In this document: positions 24,770 through 38,684 of the stretch, one piece after another
Position numbering within the stretch: position 1 is the first letter of the stretch
How the letters are laid out: each line of letters starts with the position of its first letter
Source: Monosporascus cannonballus
Lineage: Eukaryota; Ascomycota; Sordariomycetes; Xylariales
Assembly: GCA_004154925.1 (NCBI GenBank)
Contig: QJNS01000008.1
Location: forward strand, 310,001 to 374,000
Reading direction: 5' to 3'
Length of the DNA stretch: 64,000 nt
Notes under the pieces: generated by a model
Told to the model about the DNA's origin: nothing
The model's input: only the letters and a program-made list of their open reading frames with translations
The model's database searches: none
Translations under genes and position numbers: made by a program

Positions 24770-27368
24770 TAAATATCGAATATGGACCTTTTCGTAATAT
24801 CGCGAAATTACAATTAAAACCGTTATTTTTAACAAAATAAAAAAAATATTAAAACGAACGAAAAATATTTTCGTTTGAAATTACGGCATTATACGACAAA
24901 ATAATTAAAATTTTTATTTTATTTATAATAATAACTTTTTCAAAAATATTTGAAATTATTTTTAATAACGATCCGTTAAAAATAATTATTATAAAAGAGT
25001 AAATATTTTAATAAAATAAAACGAACTTAAAAAGTTTATTTACGATATTATTATAATAATTACAAATTCTTTTAATTAAAAAGTTATATAAAAATATAAA
25101 AAAATATAAAACATAATAACTTTTATAAAGTTTTTTCGGTCGAGATTTTTTCAATTCGGTATTTAATAATAATTCCGAAAAAAACGTTCCAAATATTTTA
25201 AATAAAACGGATAATTAGAAAATTAAAATTAAATAACTTTATTTATTTATATTAGAAATTAATCCAGCTTTTAAAGATTTAAATTATTAATAATATAATA
25301 TATTACCGCCTAATAAAACTTAAAATATATTATTAAAATTTTAGTAATTACGGTAAATACTAAGGGAAAAAAATGTTTTAAATTTAATAATTATTTTTTG
25401 TTCCGGAATATATAATAAAATAATTGATTTTCGGCGAATATAAATTATATAATAAAATTCGAAAAACATAATACGTATATAATTACTTTTAACATTATTC
25501 TTTCGATTATTATTAAATATAATCGCTTAAATCGTACTAACTTTTTCGTTATTTTTAAAAATTAATAAAAGGTTATATAATATAAATATATTAAAAATTA
25601 ATATTTATTTACATTAAAAATATAAAATTATATATATTAAGTAAAATAATTATTTATAATTATTTTACCACATAAAATAAATTAGGATATAAATCTTAAT
25701 AATACCTTTTATTAATATAAATATTTATATATAAATTTAATAAATACGAAATATTTTAAAAATTTAAAATTAGAATTATTATTCGCGGTAATTTTTAATT
25801 CCGTAAAACTTTTAACCCTAACGTATTTACGTTATCAAAAAAGATTTCCACATATTTATAATTATTATAACTTAATTTTATTTAAAGTTTTAAAAAACAT
25901 TATACGGCTTAAAGCGATAATTATTTTTATAATAATAGAATTTAATAAAAAGATTAAAAAAACTAAAATTAAATATTATTCCAGATAGTTTATATATTAT
26001 AATTAATAAATAATTAACGTTATTTCTTTACGTTAACGATATAGTTATAATATATAAAATTCGCAATATTATATATATTAAAAAATTCTTTTAAAATTAA
26101 TAAAATATTTTTATATTACTAATATAAAAAGTTTAAAATAAATCTTTAATATACGTATATTACAAAACGACTTAATTGAAAAGTTATACGTATATTTCGA
26201 ATTATTTCAACTTAAAAGTTTCTCTTTTAAAATTTTTAAATTAAAAGTTTTAAAGGAATATCAAGGCGAAACGTCGGAAACGTTAAAAAAAACTATATTT
26301 TAAAAAGTTCGAAAACTTATTATACAGACTTATCGCTATTCGCCCGGACTGAATTAAAATTATTTTTTATTTATTATATTATTATTAAAAGTTTGATTTT
26401 ACGGATTTTAACATTATTAACGAAATTAATTTTTACTTTTATTTAATACGTACCTTAACCTCAAAATTCGGAAATAATACAACATTTAAGATATGATTAT
26501 TTTTATATATAAATAACGTTTTATTTGAAAATAACCTTAACCGGAAAGATTGCTAAGGATTGGTAATATTATTATTCGATATTATATAAAAGGTTAATTA
26601 ATAAAATATAATTATTATTTTAAATACCGAAATTAAGTGATTAATTTTATTGGAAATTGTAAAAAAACATTTTTATATTAAAATTATTTAAAATTAATAA
26701 ATTCAAGTTAAATGCTGAGATAATTATATAAATAAATAATAAGTAAATAATACGGTTAATTATTAAAAGAAAATTGCGCATAATTACGAAATTAAAACAC
26801 ATAAATATTGATTAATATTGGTTTTATAAATTTTACGTGATAGAAAAAAATAAAAATCAAATAAAGGCCTATTAACGCCATAATAATTAATACCTTAATC
26901 AAGGCCTTCAAAATTTAATAAGATTAAAATTTCGTTAAATTATTAAATTTTTAAAAGATTATTTTAAATTAAAAAAACTTAAGAAATATTAATGGATTTT
27001 AAACGTTACTTAATAACAAAAATTTATTATCCCAGCTTTTCTTATATTTTTTTTGCCTTGATAAAATATTATTATTTTTATTTCTAAATAACTTTAAAAA
27101 TAAAATTAATGAAGGAATATTTTAATAAAGTTTTTATAATTTAATAATAAAATATTAAATTTTAATACCTGAAGATATAAGTTCGAATCCGGCTGAAAGT
27201 TCTGGTATTTCGAATAATATGTTGAATTAATCAAGATATTTATTACTTTTTTCAGTTTTTGCGTTTCTTATTATTTATTAAAAGCAAATTCCTATAGCAT
27301 TTCCTTTTTGGGAAATTTTTCAAAGTTATAAAACCTTTAGCTATAAACTTTTAATAATTAAGAAAATA
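24770..27368 (+). pseudogene. copia A RT/RNase H remnant
   Basis: Read on the plus strand across stops, 25860-26070 gives text corresponding to copia 'LYGL+RSPLLW', followed by PDSLYIIINK-stop-LTLFLYVNDIVIIYK (25981-26062). YVND (26029-26040) is the YVDD active site with the first Asp changed to Asn (GAY to AAY, a G-to-A change). The rest of RNase H follows to the LTR at 27369. The stretch is co-linear with the two halves of B pol (30.35-31.76 and 37.36-38.68 kb). Not functional. Confidence 0.75.
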
Positions 27369-27612
27369 TATTAAACTTAGCTAAAATCGATCAAATAACT
27401 AACCTTTGGCTTAATTTAATTACTTATTGAAATAAGGTAACTTTATATACTTCTAGTATTTTTTTTTTTTAACTATAATTATATTTACATATATAAAAAG
27501 AAGATTCGTTATTTTTACTTGTTAATTAAGCTTTTCGAAAAGTTATATAATTTTTAATATATTCTTTTAATTATATATACTTTTGTATATAATATAAGGT
27601 CTTATAGTTATA
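27369..27612 (+). repeat. copia LTR shared by tandem elements A and B
   Basis: Starts TATTAAACTTAGCTAAAATCGATC (mutated TGTTAGACCCAGCTAAAGTCGATC, compare 52752). It is strongly RIP-mutated and ends near 27612. The interior of A (3' half) lies on its left and the 5' interior of B on its right with no second LTR, so the one LTR serves both elements. Confidence 0.8.
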
Positions 27613-30340
27613 AGCCCCGTCCGCATTTTTTAAAGTTTATTTTAATATATTTATAATATACGTTTTATTAAAGTTGTTCGGAATTTCGTAATCGTTTTTG
27701 TAATATATTTATTATTTCGTTATTAAAAATATTTATTATTTAATTAATATGCTTTTAATTATTTTAGCTTTTTTGCCCTTTATATTTTTTGTAAAATTAT
27801 ATGTTTTTTATTGAAATTTTAACGAATCTTTTTAAAATGCGTTTTTAAATATTTATTTAAGAAAAAGACCGTGAAAAAAATGTAATATTTTTCAATGGTA
27901 CGTTAATACAAAATTTAATATATTATAAGCATATATTAATTTTAACGTAACTTAAATATTATTATTATGAGTTATACCGATTTTTCCTAACCCTTATTAT
28001 TTCTAAAATAAAATAATTAATAATGATGTCTTATATAATTTGATGTATTCCAAAGTCGAAAATATTTTAAAAATATATAATAAGAAATAATTTTTGAATG
28101 AAATTTAAAAAAAGTGTATTTATCAAAATTAATACGTTTTTAAATCAATTTATTTATTTTAATTAATATTAAGTAAATTAAAAAAGGTTACGTTTCGAAA
28201 AAGTTTAATGATTTTAAAAAATAAATTTAAATTTAATACAAATGTTGCCATTTGGGAAATTAATATTTGATATAAATAGATATTAAATATTAATAGGGTT
28301 TAAAATTTATTTTGTTATTTATATATTAAAAGATTTATGTTTAATTTGTGGAATTTTAAATCTTAATTATTATAAGTTATTATAGCTCCCTTAACGTTTT
28401 AAAAATCATTAATATTTATTTACTTTATTTTCTTATTATTTAAAAGGATTATATAAAGGAAATTATATGCGGCAATAAAGATTTTTAATGTTTTTACCGG
28501 TATAAAAATTCATAAAACGGTTTTAAAACCACATAAAATTACGAAAGGTTTAAGGCGTTACCGTAAAACAATGATTTCAAAAAACGTTTAGCATTACCTT
28601 AAACTAAAATAGTTTTAATTAAATAGATATATTTTTAAATAACTGGAATAATAATAACCGGAATAATAACCGTAGTAATAATAATTAGCGTTTTACCTTA
28701 AAATATTATTACGAAAAAAACCTTTTTTTGAAAAGTATTTATATATTAACGAAATCGGTAAATCCGTTAAATAAAACGAAATTCTTAAAATTAAAAAAAG
28801 ATAAATAAATATGTTTCCAAAGTCTGTTTAACAAAAGAAATTAAATATTTATAAAAAAAATAAACCTTGAGCTTTTTAATTAACTTTAACATTTTTTGTA
28901 ATAGAAATCTTTATAAATCTATAAATTAGCAATATTGTTACCGGATATAACTTGAAAAGAGTTTTATTTTATTAAATATTTATTCTGATTTCTATATAAA
29001 AAATGGCGAAATTGATATTTTTAATTTATATTAACTGAAGATTAACGAAAAGCTTTTAATCGGAAAAGGAAATTGATATCGTAAGCGAAAATATATGAAA
29101 GATTACGTTTATTATACCGTTAAAAGTTTAATATTTTGCTTTGTAAAAATTATTTATATATTCTTAAAATATATTTTAACTTAATTCCGTATAAATATTT
29201 TTAATAAATTGAAATTTATTAAATTTAGAAAACCAATATTATATATTATAAAGCGTTAAAAATGGAAATAATGAAAATTAATTATATTAAACGTTATTCC
29301 GTTATATATTATATTAAAATAATGCCGGAAAATACTAACGAAAATATTATTTTAATACTTTTTATAGTTATTAAAAGGCTTATTATTATCGTTTCGAAAA
29401 ACGAAAATAATTTAAAAAAATAAAGTTATTTTTAAAAACGAAATTAAAAATTTTGTTTCGAAACCCCTATTTTAAAGATTCCTATTTCCTAAATTAATCC
29501 TATAATAGAAATCTTATAATAATAATTTCAAAAGTTTTTAAATTTTTTTTAAAAAGAAATATTACGTTATAAGATTAAAACTTTACGTATTAAAATTTAC
29601 TTAGCTTTGAAAAAGTAATACAAATAATTATTGCGGTAAAGGTTTATTTATATTTAGTAATTTATTATTAATATTATTAAATGGTTAAACGGGAAAAGAA
29701 ATATTACGACAATAATTAATTAAGGAAACAAAGTTTTTTCATATAATGTATATTATCTTTTTCTAATTTAATAACCATGGTAATAAATATACGAAAGTTT
29801 TAATTATTATTTATTTAATTATTAAAATTAAAGTTTATTATATTTTAAAACGAAAAAAATGTATTTTAACCGTGTTAATAAAGGTAACATTTTTTTAAAA
29901 AAAATACATTTATATTAGAATTTCAATGATTATATTAAATTGCGAAATCCTTTTTTGGGATAAATTCGAAAAATAAATTTTTCATATAGGTATTTTTCAT
30001 AAACCTTTATTTCCATATACTAAAAAATCTGTAGATATTTAGGAACGTATCGGGGATATAATTATTTTTTACTTTATGGCCAGAAATATAAAAATAATTA
30101 TATATATAATTAATGACATATTTATGTATGCTTTAAATTAAAAAGGTTTTATCCCGGCCTTTAACAAATAATTAACCAAAAAATGAAATATTTATTTCCG
30201 AAGAAGATTTAAAACCATATATAACAAATATTTTGTTTTTCGAATTAAAAGGTTATATATTTATGGAAATAACTTATTAATGCGTAAAACGCTTAAAGAA
30301 GTAAGTTTTAAACCGTATATGCGTTATTTCGTAAAATATG
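27613..30340 (+). pseudogene. 5' interior of copia B (expected gag/protease/integrase), unreadable
   Basis: AT-rich, stop-filled sequence between the shared LTR and the RT. It is co-linear with the same part of copia A up to about 29820 and continues another 500 bp that A has lost. No gag knuckle, protease or integrase motif is clear by eye; the assignment follows from position only. Confidence 0.5.
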
Positions 30341-31763
30341 TAATTAATAATATATATTAAATATAGGTTTTCTCGTAATAACGTATTATTACTGTTAAAA
30401 ACGTTCCTGTCGATAAACTAAAAAAATATTTAGACGAATAAAAAACATTTTCGTTCGAAATTACAGAATTAAAAAACCAAATTCATAATATCTTTATTTT
30501 ATTTCTAATAATAACTTTTTTAAAAACCTTTTTAATTATTTTTAATAATTATTTTTTAAAAATAAATATTATTAAAGAAATATATAATTTAACAAAATAA
30601 AACGAACTTAAAAAAGTTAGTTACGATATTATCGTAATAATTATAAATTTTCTTAATTAAAAGCTTTTACAAAAAACTGAAAATAAAAATTAAATTTTAT
30701 AATATTTATAAAATTATTTCGAATAAATATTCTTTTAATTTTGCAATTCATAATAATTCTGTAAAAAACTTTTTAAATGTCTGTAATAAAATAAATAATT
30801 TAGAACCTTGAATTAAATAATTTTTTTATTTATACCAGAAATTCTTTTAGCCGTTAATAACTTAAATTATTAATAACGTAATACATTACCGCCGAATAAA
30901 ACTTAAAATATATTATTGAACTTTTTAAATTACGTTAGTAACATACCGAATTAAAATTTTTAAATTAAATTATGGTTATTAATTCCGGAATATAAAATAC
31001 AAAAAATTAAATTTTCCTGAATATGAATTATAAATTAAAATCCGAAAACCTTATTACAAATTTAACCGTTTTTAATGGTATTTTTTCGACCGTTATTAAA
31101 TATAACCGTTTATACCATATTAACTTTTCCGTTATCTTTAAAAATTATTAAGAAATTATATTATATAAATATATTAATGATTAAAAAAATAACATTGAAA
31201 ATCTAAATTTACATATATTAAGTAAAACGATTGGTTATTAGTATTATATTATAAAAAATAATTTAGAATATAACTTTTAACGGTATTTCTTTACTAATAT
31301 AAATATTTATATATAAATTTAATAAATTGCGCATATTTTAAAAGTTTAAGGTTAAAATTATTATTTAAAATAATTTTCCATTTTATTAATATTTAAATAC
31401 TTACGTATTTACATTAATAAAAGGTTTTTCCGTATATTTATAATTGGTATAACCCGATTTAACTTTAAAGTTTATTAATTTAATATTATTAATACGTTTT
31501 TATATAACAATTTTGATAAGTTAACATAAGTACGTTTTTTATAAAGATTTATATATCCGGGCTTTTATTTAAAGTTTTAATAAACCTTATACGGTTTAAA
31601 GCGACTATTAATTTTATAATAACGGGACTTAAAAACAACATTAAAATAATTAAAATTAAACTTTATTTCGGATAATTTATATATTATGATTAATAGTTAC
31701 TTAACGTTATGTTTTTTATATTAACAATATTACCATAATATATAAAATTCGTAATATAATATG
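30341..31763 (+). pseudogene. copia B reverse transcriptase remnant, cut by G4
   Basis: Near 31550-31740 the plus strand reads YPGFYLKF, then TLYGLKR, a tract matching 'PLLW.RDL..TLK.L' as RDLKTTLK-stop-LKLN, then a hydrophobic stretch where YVDD is expected. These are the consecutive copia RT blocks 'PPGF', 'ALYGLRRSPLLW' and 'FYVDD'. G4 is inserted about 30 bases after the active site. Downstream sequence resumes at 37359. Confidence 0.75.
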
Positions 31764-31953
31764 TGTTATAGGCTAAAGCGAATAAGGCAACTCGGGCGTA
31801 TGGAACAAACTCCTTAGCCCGAACTTGTCTATATATATATAAAAAGCAGCCATTTTATTAATAACTAGCTGTTTCTCCGTGTCCCTCCTTACCTTAAATA
31901 TAAACCATTGTTAGGCCGTACTTTCGTTTAATCTGTATATCGTACCCGTTACA
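31764..31953 (+). repeat. 5' LTR of G4 (190 bp)
   Basis: Bounded on the left by the ATATG duplication. More C-to-T/G-to-A changes than its partner at 37164, for example TATATATATATAAAAAGCAGCC against CATATGTATTTAGGGAGCAGC. Confidence 0.93.
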
Positions 31954-34200
31954 TATATTTAAGGTTATAACTTATTATATTTTTCAAAAACTAAATAAAA
32001 ATAAACGTTTTCTAAAGATATCGTGGTTACTGATAATAAGACAAAAAGATTTTTTAAACAAAATAATTACAAAATAATATAACCCATATTATTATCGGTA
32101 AATTTACGATATTAACCTTATTTTAAACTATTAAAAAAGACTTATAGTATTAATCGTTCGTAAACATATTTTAAAAGCTTAATATATAATTAAAAGAATT
32201 TGCTAAATTAAATTTTAAGCGTAATAAAATAATAAGTAATTTATTTAATCGGATAACGAAAATAAAAAAATATCTTTTTTCGAAAACGGAAAAAAAAAAC
32301 CTATATAAAATAAAACCCGCTTTATTAAAAACTTACGGTAAACTTACTGCTTAATAACCCGTTCACAAAAACAAATTATAAACCTATAAAATAACCTTTG
32401 TAAAACAGGAAATAAAAAATATTCCGTTCGTTTTTTGCAATATTCCGTACGAAAATAAAAGAAAACCAACTTATTTTTAATTTTCTTACAGTAATTTGCT
32501 TAAGTATTATAATATTTATATTTACCGAAAAACAATTACGATTTAATTATTAATTCGACAAAAAAGAATTGCAAAAACATTTCGATATTAATAATTCTTT
32601 TTTATATAAAATTAAAATACAAAAATAAACAAATAATATAATTTGTTAAAAAGCAATTATAACGCATAAAGTAAAATACTAACTAATAATTTTAAAATTG
32701 CTTATTAAATTTTAAATTTAAGTTAATTAAATATAAAAACCTAATATAATCCTAAATAATTAAAATAAGTTTCCTAAATGCCAATATTAATACGTAATTT
32801 CGTAATATATTAATTACGAAAAATATCCTTTATAAAAATTATAACCGGTAAATGCATAAAATAAAAAAAAGTAATTAATAGTTTAAAAGCTTTACTTAAT
32901 TATTATATAAACAAAAAAACGATAACTTAATATTTTCGTAAAAAAGCAAAACGGTTAATTAATAATAATACGTTAATTAAATTAATATATTGCCTTAAAT
33001 AATAAAGATTTAAAAACATATATTCATAACGGATATTACGTATTTAATTACGTTAATTTCCAAATGTATAAATTAATAACAAAATAATCGAAAACCCCGA
33101 TTTAAGAACAATTCGAAATAAAACTTATATAATTACCTTTACGCAAAATAATTTTCCGATAACAAAATAAAAGTTCGGAAACGGAAAAAATAAAATTTTC
33201 ATTATGCCATTATAAATTATTCGAATTAAAAATACCTTATATACAAATGCGCAAAACGGCCTTTTCCGGTTAAAACGGAAATTACGGTACCGAATTCGTA
33301 AAATGCTATTAACAGGGAAAAAGATTCGGATAACGAAAACTTAAAAAAATAACTTTTGTTAAAAATTATTAATAAAAAACAAATAATAAAAAAATTATAA
33401 GAAATTAATAATAAATTAAATAATACCCTTTTAAAATTAAATAACGTACTTAATAATATTATATATATAAATATTTAAATTAATACTAAATATATTTATT
33501 ATTTTGTATTTAATTAACGTTTAATTTGTCGTTTAAATTTATAATATATATTTGTTATACCTTATCGGTTAACGTTAACAAAAATTAATAAGCTTAGGGT
33601 AACCGTAATCCGAAAAACTACTGACGTTAATGTAAAGTTAAACGGCCGCTTAAAAAAATTTAAAAATACGTAATTAAAAGCTTTTTTGCCTTTTTATTCT
33701 AAAAAGCCTCAAATAAAATATAATAATGTTATATATAAGGCAAAATAACGATTTATCCGTTTTGCAAACAATATTACCGTATTTATATTACGCAAAAAAG
33801 GATAATTTAATAAAGAACTTAAGGACCGTTTAAAAGAACGGTTATAAAAGTACAAAAAAACGCGCCTAATAACGGTTATAACCTTTACGGCAATAACGTA
33901 ATAAAACCGCCGTAAGAAAAATAAGATATAATTATTCGCAATTTTTATAAAAGATATTAATAATGCCTTAAAAGTAAAGCCGTAATTAACTTTTAAGGAT
34001 ATAATAAAACGTTTTTTTAAAAAATACGGGAATTCCAAAATCTTTTTATAAATAACGAAAATTTATCGTTATTATCTTATTATCACAAAAATAACGTAAC
34101 GATAAATATGAAAATAAATATTTCGGGATAAAAAAATAATCTCATAAAAACCCTTATACGGGATTTTAAGGAAAAAATTATTAATTTTACGTAAAATATT
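31954..34200 (+). pseudogene. G4 gag and protease-to-RT linker remnant
   Basis: AT-rich plus-strand sequence without long frames. Gag itself is unreadable. From about 33790 a degraded linker is visible: KELKDRLKERL, later INNALKVKP-stop-LTFKDIIKRF (about 33940-34010), matching the segment of gypsy Pol between protease and RT ('L..KP.LT..DI..+....'). A 109-codon frame on the other strand (33709-34038) is the complement of this coding segment and is not called. Confidence 0.55.
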
Positions 34201-37140
34201 TATAAAATTATTTAATAAAAATAGGATTTGGATTAATAATTTCCATATAGATATCCCGGCATTATTTGTAAGGAAATTTAATAAAGGATTACGGTTTTAT
34301 ATAAATTATAAAAAATTAAATAAAATTACGAAACGAAACCATTATCCTTTTCCATTAATAAAAAAAACGTTACGAACCTTATTATCGGCCCGGTAATTTA
34401 CGAAACTCGAGGTTTAAACGGCCTTTTACTGGTTAGGTATCCGCTAAGGAAACGAATAAACAATTACGTTCTATATATGTTTCGGATTTTTTAAATAACT
34501 GGTATATTTATTCGGCTTTAATAATATACCGGTTATTTTTTAATGTTATATTAATATTACTTTAAAACGTTATTTTAAAAACTTTTAATATATATATAGA
34601 AATAATATATTAATTTATTTATCCGGCTTTTAAATTAAGTATATAACTAAAATTAAATTAATATTTTGCCGTTTAGCGGTAATAAAATTAAAATTAGATC
34701 CGGATAAATTCAAATTTGCAATCCAAAAAACGAAATTCCTAAAATTTATTATGGAAATAAAAATAAGCTTAAAAGTAAATTTTAAGAAAAAAACCGTTAT
34801 TCGGGAATAAAAAATTTTTATAAACGTAAAAATGGTTAAATGTGTTATCGGATTGCCAACTTTTACAAAACCTTTATAAAAAACTATAACGGGATAACGG
34901 TTTCCTTTTTACGATTAATTAAAAAAAACTTTTTTTATTACAAAAATAAAAAATAATAAGTTTTTAATTGATTTAAAAAGCTTTTTTTTATAATATTTAT
35001 CCTTATATATTAAAACCGCAAACAAAATAATAATAAAGGTAGATTACTCCGGCTAAATAATTAAAAAGTATTTATTTTAATGCGATTCGTTAAAGCGCCT
35101 ATAATTAAGAACGTATTTTTTAAAAGAAATTATTACTAGCTAAATATAATTACGAAATATATTATAAAACGCTATTAATTATAATTAAAAGGTTAACAGA
35201 ATAAAAAAATTAAAAACTAATTAAAACTTTTTATTTGGAATAAATTTCGAAAACTTTTAATATTTTATAAATACCTATAAACCTATTAAAACCCAAATTC
35301 GATAAATTAATTTTCTATTTACCTTTAATTTCGGGTTTAAATGTTGGTTTAATACATTAATAAATTAGATTAATATTATATTTCGTAAATTCCAAAACGT
35401 CTTTTACGCTAAAAAAATATTAAGTTTAAAAAGCGGATAATATGATTAATTAAAGAAAAATAATTATTTAATAAATTAACGCAAATTTGAAAGGTTTTAA
35501 TAACCGTAATTTATTAAAAATTAGGAAAAAACGAATAACCAATTATATTTCCTAGAAAAGAAATATTATTTGAAAAAACCCTTTAAAGAATTTAAATTTT
35601 AAAAATTATTAAAAATAAAAATTAAACATTTATATATAGCGCCGTAACCCAAAACTTCCGTGATTTTCTCTTAAATATAAACGCGGTAAAGGTTTTTATA
35701 ACGGAATATTTTTTCGATTTTAAGGATTTTTTATAATTTAAAAGATATATTTAGATTTCTATTTAGAAATCTTTTCGGACGTTATTAATTTAATTGATAT
35801 TCAATTTTTATATTATTAGCCATTTAGAAACAAGTTTTACGTTAATAATATCAAATTATAATTATTATTAACAGGAATATATTTAAAGGATATGCCGTTT
35901 TTGCCGTAACTACAACATATATGGCAAATTATACGTATAAAAGAAAACGAAAAAAAGGTTATTACGGCCTTTATTTTTTTTTAAACCGATTTTATTTAGA
36001 TTTTTGCATAAAATTTATAATCGATTTACCGGTAAAACAAAAAACCCGTTTTCTTATAATATTTTATATTTATTTAATAAAAAGGGTTATTTTGGAACCG
36101 ATATTTAACATAAATGCGAAAACGTACGTTTAACGTTTTATTACTTATTATGAAAAATATTATAACTTTTTTAAAAGATTAATATCCGATAACAGTAATA
36201 ATTAAACGAACGAATTCTGGATTTATTTATATAATTTAATAAGTAGATAATCATAACGCAATATATTTTTTGATTTTTAAACCGACGAAATTACGAAAAA
36301 ATATTAATTAAAAAGTTTCGCATATTTCCGTTATTTTATAAATTACGCATAATATAATTAGGCCCAATTTTTACCGGCAATATAACTAGCCTTTAATAAT
36401 AAATTCTTTTCGTTAAAAATTGTTTTTTTTTAATTTACGGATATAATATAACGCTTATTAATAAGGTACCGGTAATTACTTAATTAATTCCCAAAATAAA
36501 AAAAATTATTAATTTAATTAAAACATTAATAAAATATTCGAAATTTATACATATTATTATCACATTAATATAAGCCCGGATAAAATAATTAATTAATATT
36601 TTTAAAAAATAAATACCGCATTTTGAAACAAAGAATTCAAAATAATTAAATTTAAAAAACGTAATTACTCTATAATTATTTACAAAGATTATATTAAATA
36701 TATGTTAAATATAAAATTACCGTAATTACGTCATAAAATACCTTAAAACTAAAAATATTATTAGGGATATACTTAAATTTTAATATAAATTTCTTAAAAT
36801 TAATAATAAAAAACTTATTATTTAGCCAAATTTTAATTAATAATTAATTATTATTAATATTATTAAAAGAAAGAAAAAAGATATATAATAAGATATATAT
36901 TAAGGGCTAAAAATAAACGCGTAAATTGCGGTCGTCGAAAAAAGCTACTTATAAAATAGGTAGGTTATACCGACCTAATATAAGAATTATGTAATAATTT
37001 GGAAAATATAATTATTTTTAATAATTTCAAAAAAATTAATCAGAAACGGAAATAAGGTTGGCAAAAACATAAGGGTACGAATAAGGATAAAACAAAAGTA
37101 TAAATAAAACCGCCGTTATTTCCCTGTAACTTCGTTATTC
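34201..37140 (+). pseudogene. G4 pol remnant (RT, RNase H, integrase)
   Basis: RT: KGLRFYINYKKLNKITKRN (about 34273-34335), then PFPLIKKTLRTL and FTKLEV (to about 34415), then the active site as YRNNILIYL with both Asp changed to Asn (AAT AAT at 34601-34606). RNase H: FSKKLLPAKYNYEIYYKTLL (35119-35180 region). Integrase: an open stretch of 70 codons (35921-36133) with YTYKRKRKKGYYGLYF, DFCIKFIIDLP and LIKRVILEP, matching the gypsy integrase segment 'C...K..R+K..G.L.PLP.P' to 'D.IV.LP' and 'DRLTK.V...P'. A chromodomain is not readable. Inactive. Confidence 0.82.
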
Positions 37141-37163
37141 CTTAAAGGCGAAAAAGGGGGTAA

Positions 37164-37353
37164 TGTTATAGGCTAAAGCTTATAGGGCAGCTTGGGCTTA
37201 CGGAACGAACTCCTTAGCCCGAGTTTACCCATATGTATTTAGGGAGCAGCTATTTTGCTGGTAGCTAGTTGTTTTTCTTTTTCGCTTTTTACCTTGAATA
37301 TAAACTTTCGTTGGGCCGTGCTTCCGTTTAACTTACGTATCGTGCCCGTTATA
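37164..37353 (+). repeat. 3' LTR of G4 (190 bp)
   Basis: Direct copy of 31764-31953, preceded by the polypurine tract and followed by the ATATG duplication. It keeps clearly more G and C than the 5' copy. Confidence 0.93.
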
Positions 37354-37358
37354 ATATG

Positions 37359-38684
37359 CGTTAAAACCTCTTTTTAAAAATTAATATAACATTTTTATTT
37401 TAATAATTTAAGAGATTTATAATATTTTTTTAAAATATATATATTGCGAAATCGCAAATAAAAAATTATAATTATTATAAAATATTTGTTAAGAAAAATT
37501 ATATATATATTTCAAATTATTTAAACTTAAAAAACGCCATTTTAAAATCCTTGAATGAAAAAATCTAAAGGAATATTAAGGCGAAATATCAGGAAAATCG
37601 AAAAAATACATTTTAAAAAAATCGGAAACATATTATACGAAATTATTATTATTTGTTCAAATTTATTTAAAGTTTTGTTTTATTTGTTATATTATTATAA
37701 AAACGTTAATTTGACGTATTTTAACCTTATTAACAATATTATTTTTTACGTTTATTTTATACGTATTTTAATTATGAAATTTGGTAATAATAAAAACTTT
37801 AATGTATAATCGTTTTTATATATAAATAACGCCTTATTTATAAATAACCTTAACTGGAAAAGTTCTTAAAAATTTGTATTATTATTATTCGGTAACCTTA
37901 TTATATAAAAGGCTAATAAGTAAAATATAACTGTTATTTCGAATACGGAAGTTAAATTATTAATTTTATTGTAAACCGTAAAAAGATTCTTTTTTTATGT
38001 TAACATTTTTTAAAGTTATTAAGTTAAAATCAAACGAGAACTTAATTATTTAAATAAATAATAAATAAATAATATAAATAAATCTTAAATAGACCATATG
38101 CCAAATTACGAAATTAAAGTACGTAAATATTCATAAATATTAATTTCGCCAAATTTGCGTAATAAAAAAAATAAGGATCGAATAAACGCCTATTCACGCC
38201 ATAATAACAAATAATTTAATTAAGCTCTTAAAGCTTTAATAACATTAAAAATTCGTTAAGTTATTAAATTTTTAAAATATTACTTTAAAGTCAAAAAACC
38301 TAGGAAATATTAATTTATTTTAGGCGTCGCCCAGTAACAAAAGGTTATTATCCCCATTTTCTTTTTATCGTTCTTTTACAAATTATTATTACTTTTATTT
38401 TTAAACGACCTTAATATTAAGGTTAATAAGGAATTTTTCAATAAATCTTTTATAATCTAATAATATAACGTCAGGTTTAAATACCTAAAGATATAAATTC
38501 GAATCCGAATAAAAATTCTGGTATCTTAAATAATTTCCCGGATTAATCGAGATATTAATTACTTTTTTTGGTTTTTGCGTTTTCTATTATTTATTAAAGG
38601 CAAATTATTACGGTATTTCTTTTTTAGGAAGTTTTTCAAAGTTATGAAAATTTTAGCTATTAATTCCTAACAACTAGGCGGGTA
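37359..38684 (+). pseudogene. copia B pol, C-terminal part (end of RT and RNase H)
   Basis: Resumes copia B after the G4 insertion. An open 84-codon stretch (37555-37809) reads IHFKKIGNILYEIIII, then CSNLFKVLFYLL, then FYVYFIRILIMKFG. It matches the copia block 'YQ.KVGSLLYA...TRPDIAFA.S.LARFL....' through 'VL.YL..TR.LAL.FG', with ordinary RIP replacements. The following AT-rich sequence up to the LTR, co-linear with 26.2-27.37 kb, should hold the RNase H catalytic part but is not readable. Confidence 0.75.

Larger units (their letters stand above)
11438..27612 (+). mobile_element. Ty1/copia element A, RIP-degraded, split by a 10.9-kb insertion
   Basis: 5' LTR (about 11438-11650), 5' interior (11651 to about 13870), an unrelated insertion (about 13870-24765), 3' interior with copia RT/RNase H (about 24770-27368) and 3' LTR (27369-27612). 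Identity is shown by copia RT text ending in a YVND active site (26029-26040) and by co-linear matches with element B: 11.65-13.87 kb with 27.61-29.82 kb, and 24.77-27.37 kb with 30.35-31.76 plus 37.36-38.68 kb. About 480 bp present in B (29.86-30.34 kb) are missing at the insertion point. Confidence 0.75.
31764..37353 (+). mobile_element. complete Ty3/gypsy element G4 nested in copia B, target duplication ATATG
   Basis: Two 190-bp LTRs (31764-31953 and 37164-37353) in direct orientation, each starting TGTTATAGGCTAAAGC and ending CCCGTTACA/CCCGTTATA. The 5-bp target duplication ATATG is exact (31759-31763 and 37354-37358). A polypurine tract GGCGAAAAAGGGGG (37147-37160) precedes the 3' LTR and fixes the orientation. 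Length is 5590 bp. Pol order is RT before integrase (gypsy). Its LTR is unrelated to those of G1, G2, G3, G5 and G6. It inserted after copia B was in place. Confidence 0.93.

Noticed and set aside
33709..34038. 109-codon minus-strand frame
   Set aside because: It is the complement of the G4 protease-to-RT linker, which is readable on the plus strand. Low-complexity Phe/Ile/Tyr/Arg content is typical of frames in RIP DNA.
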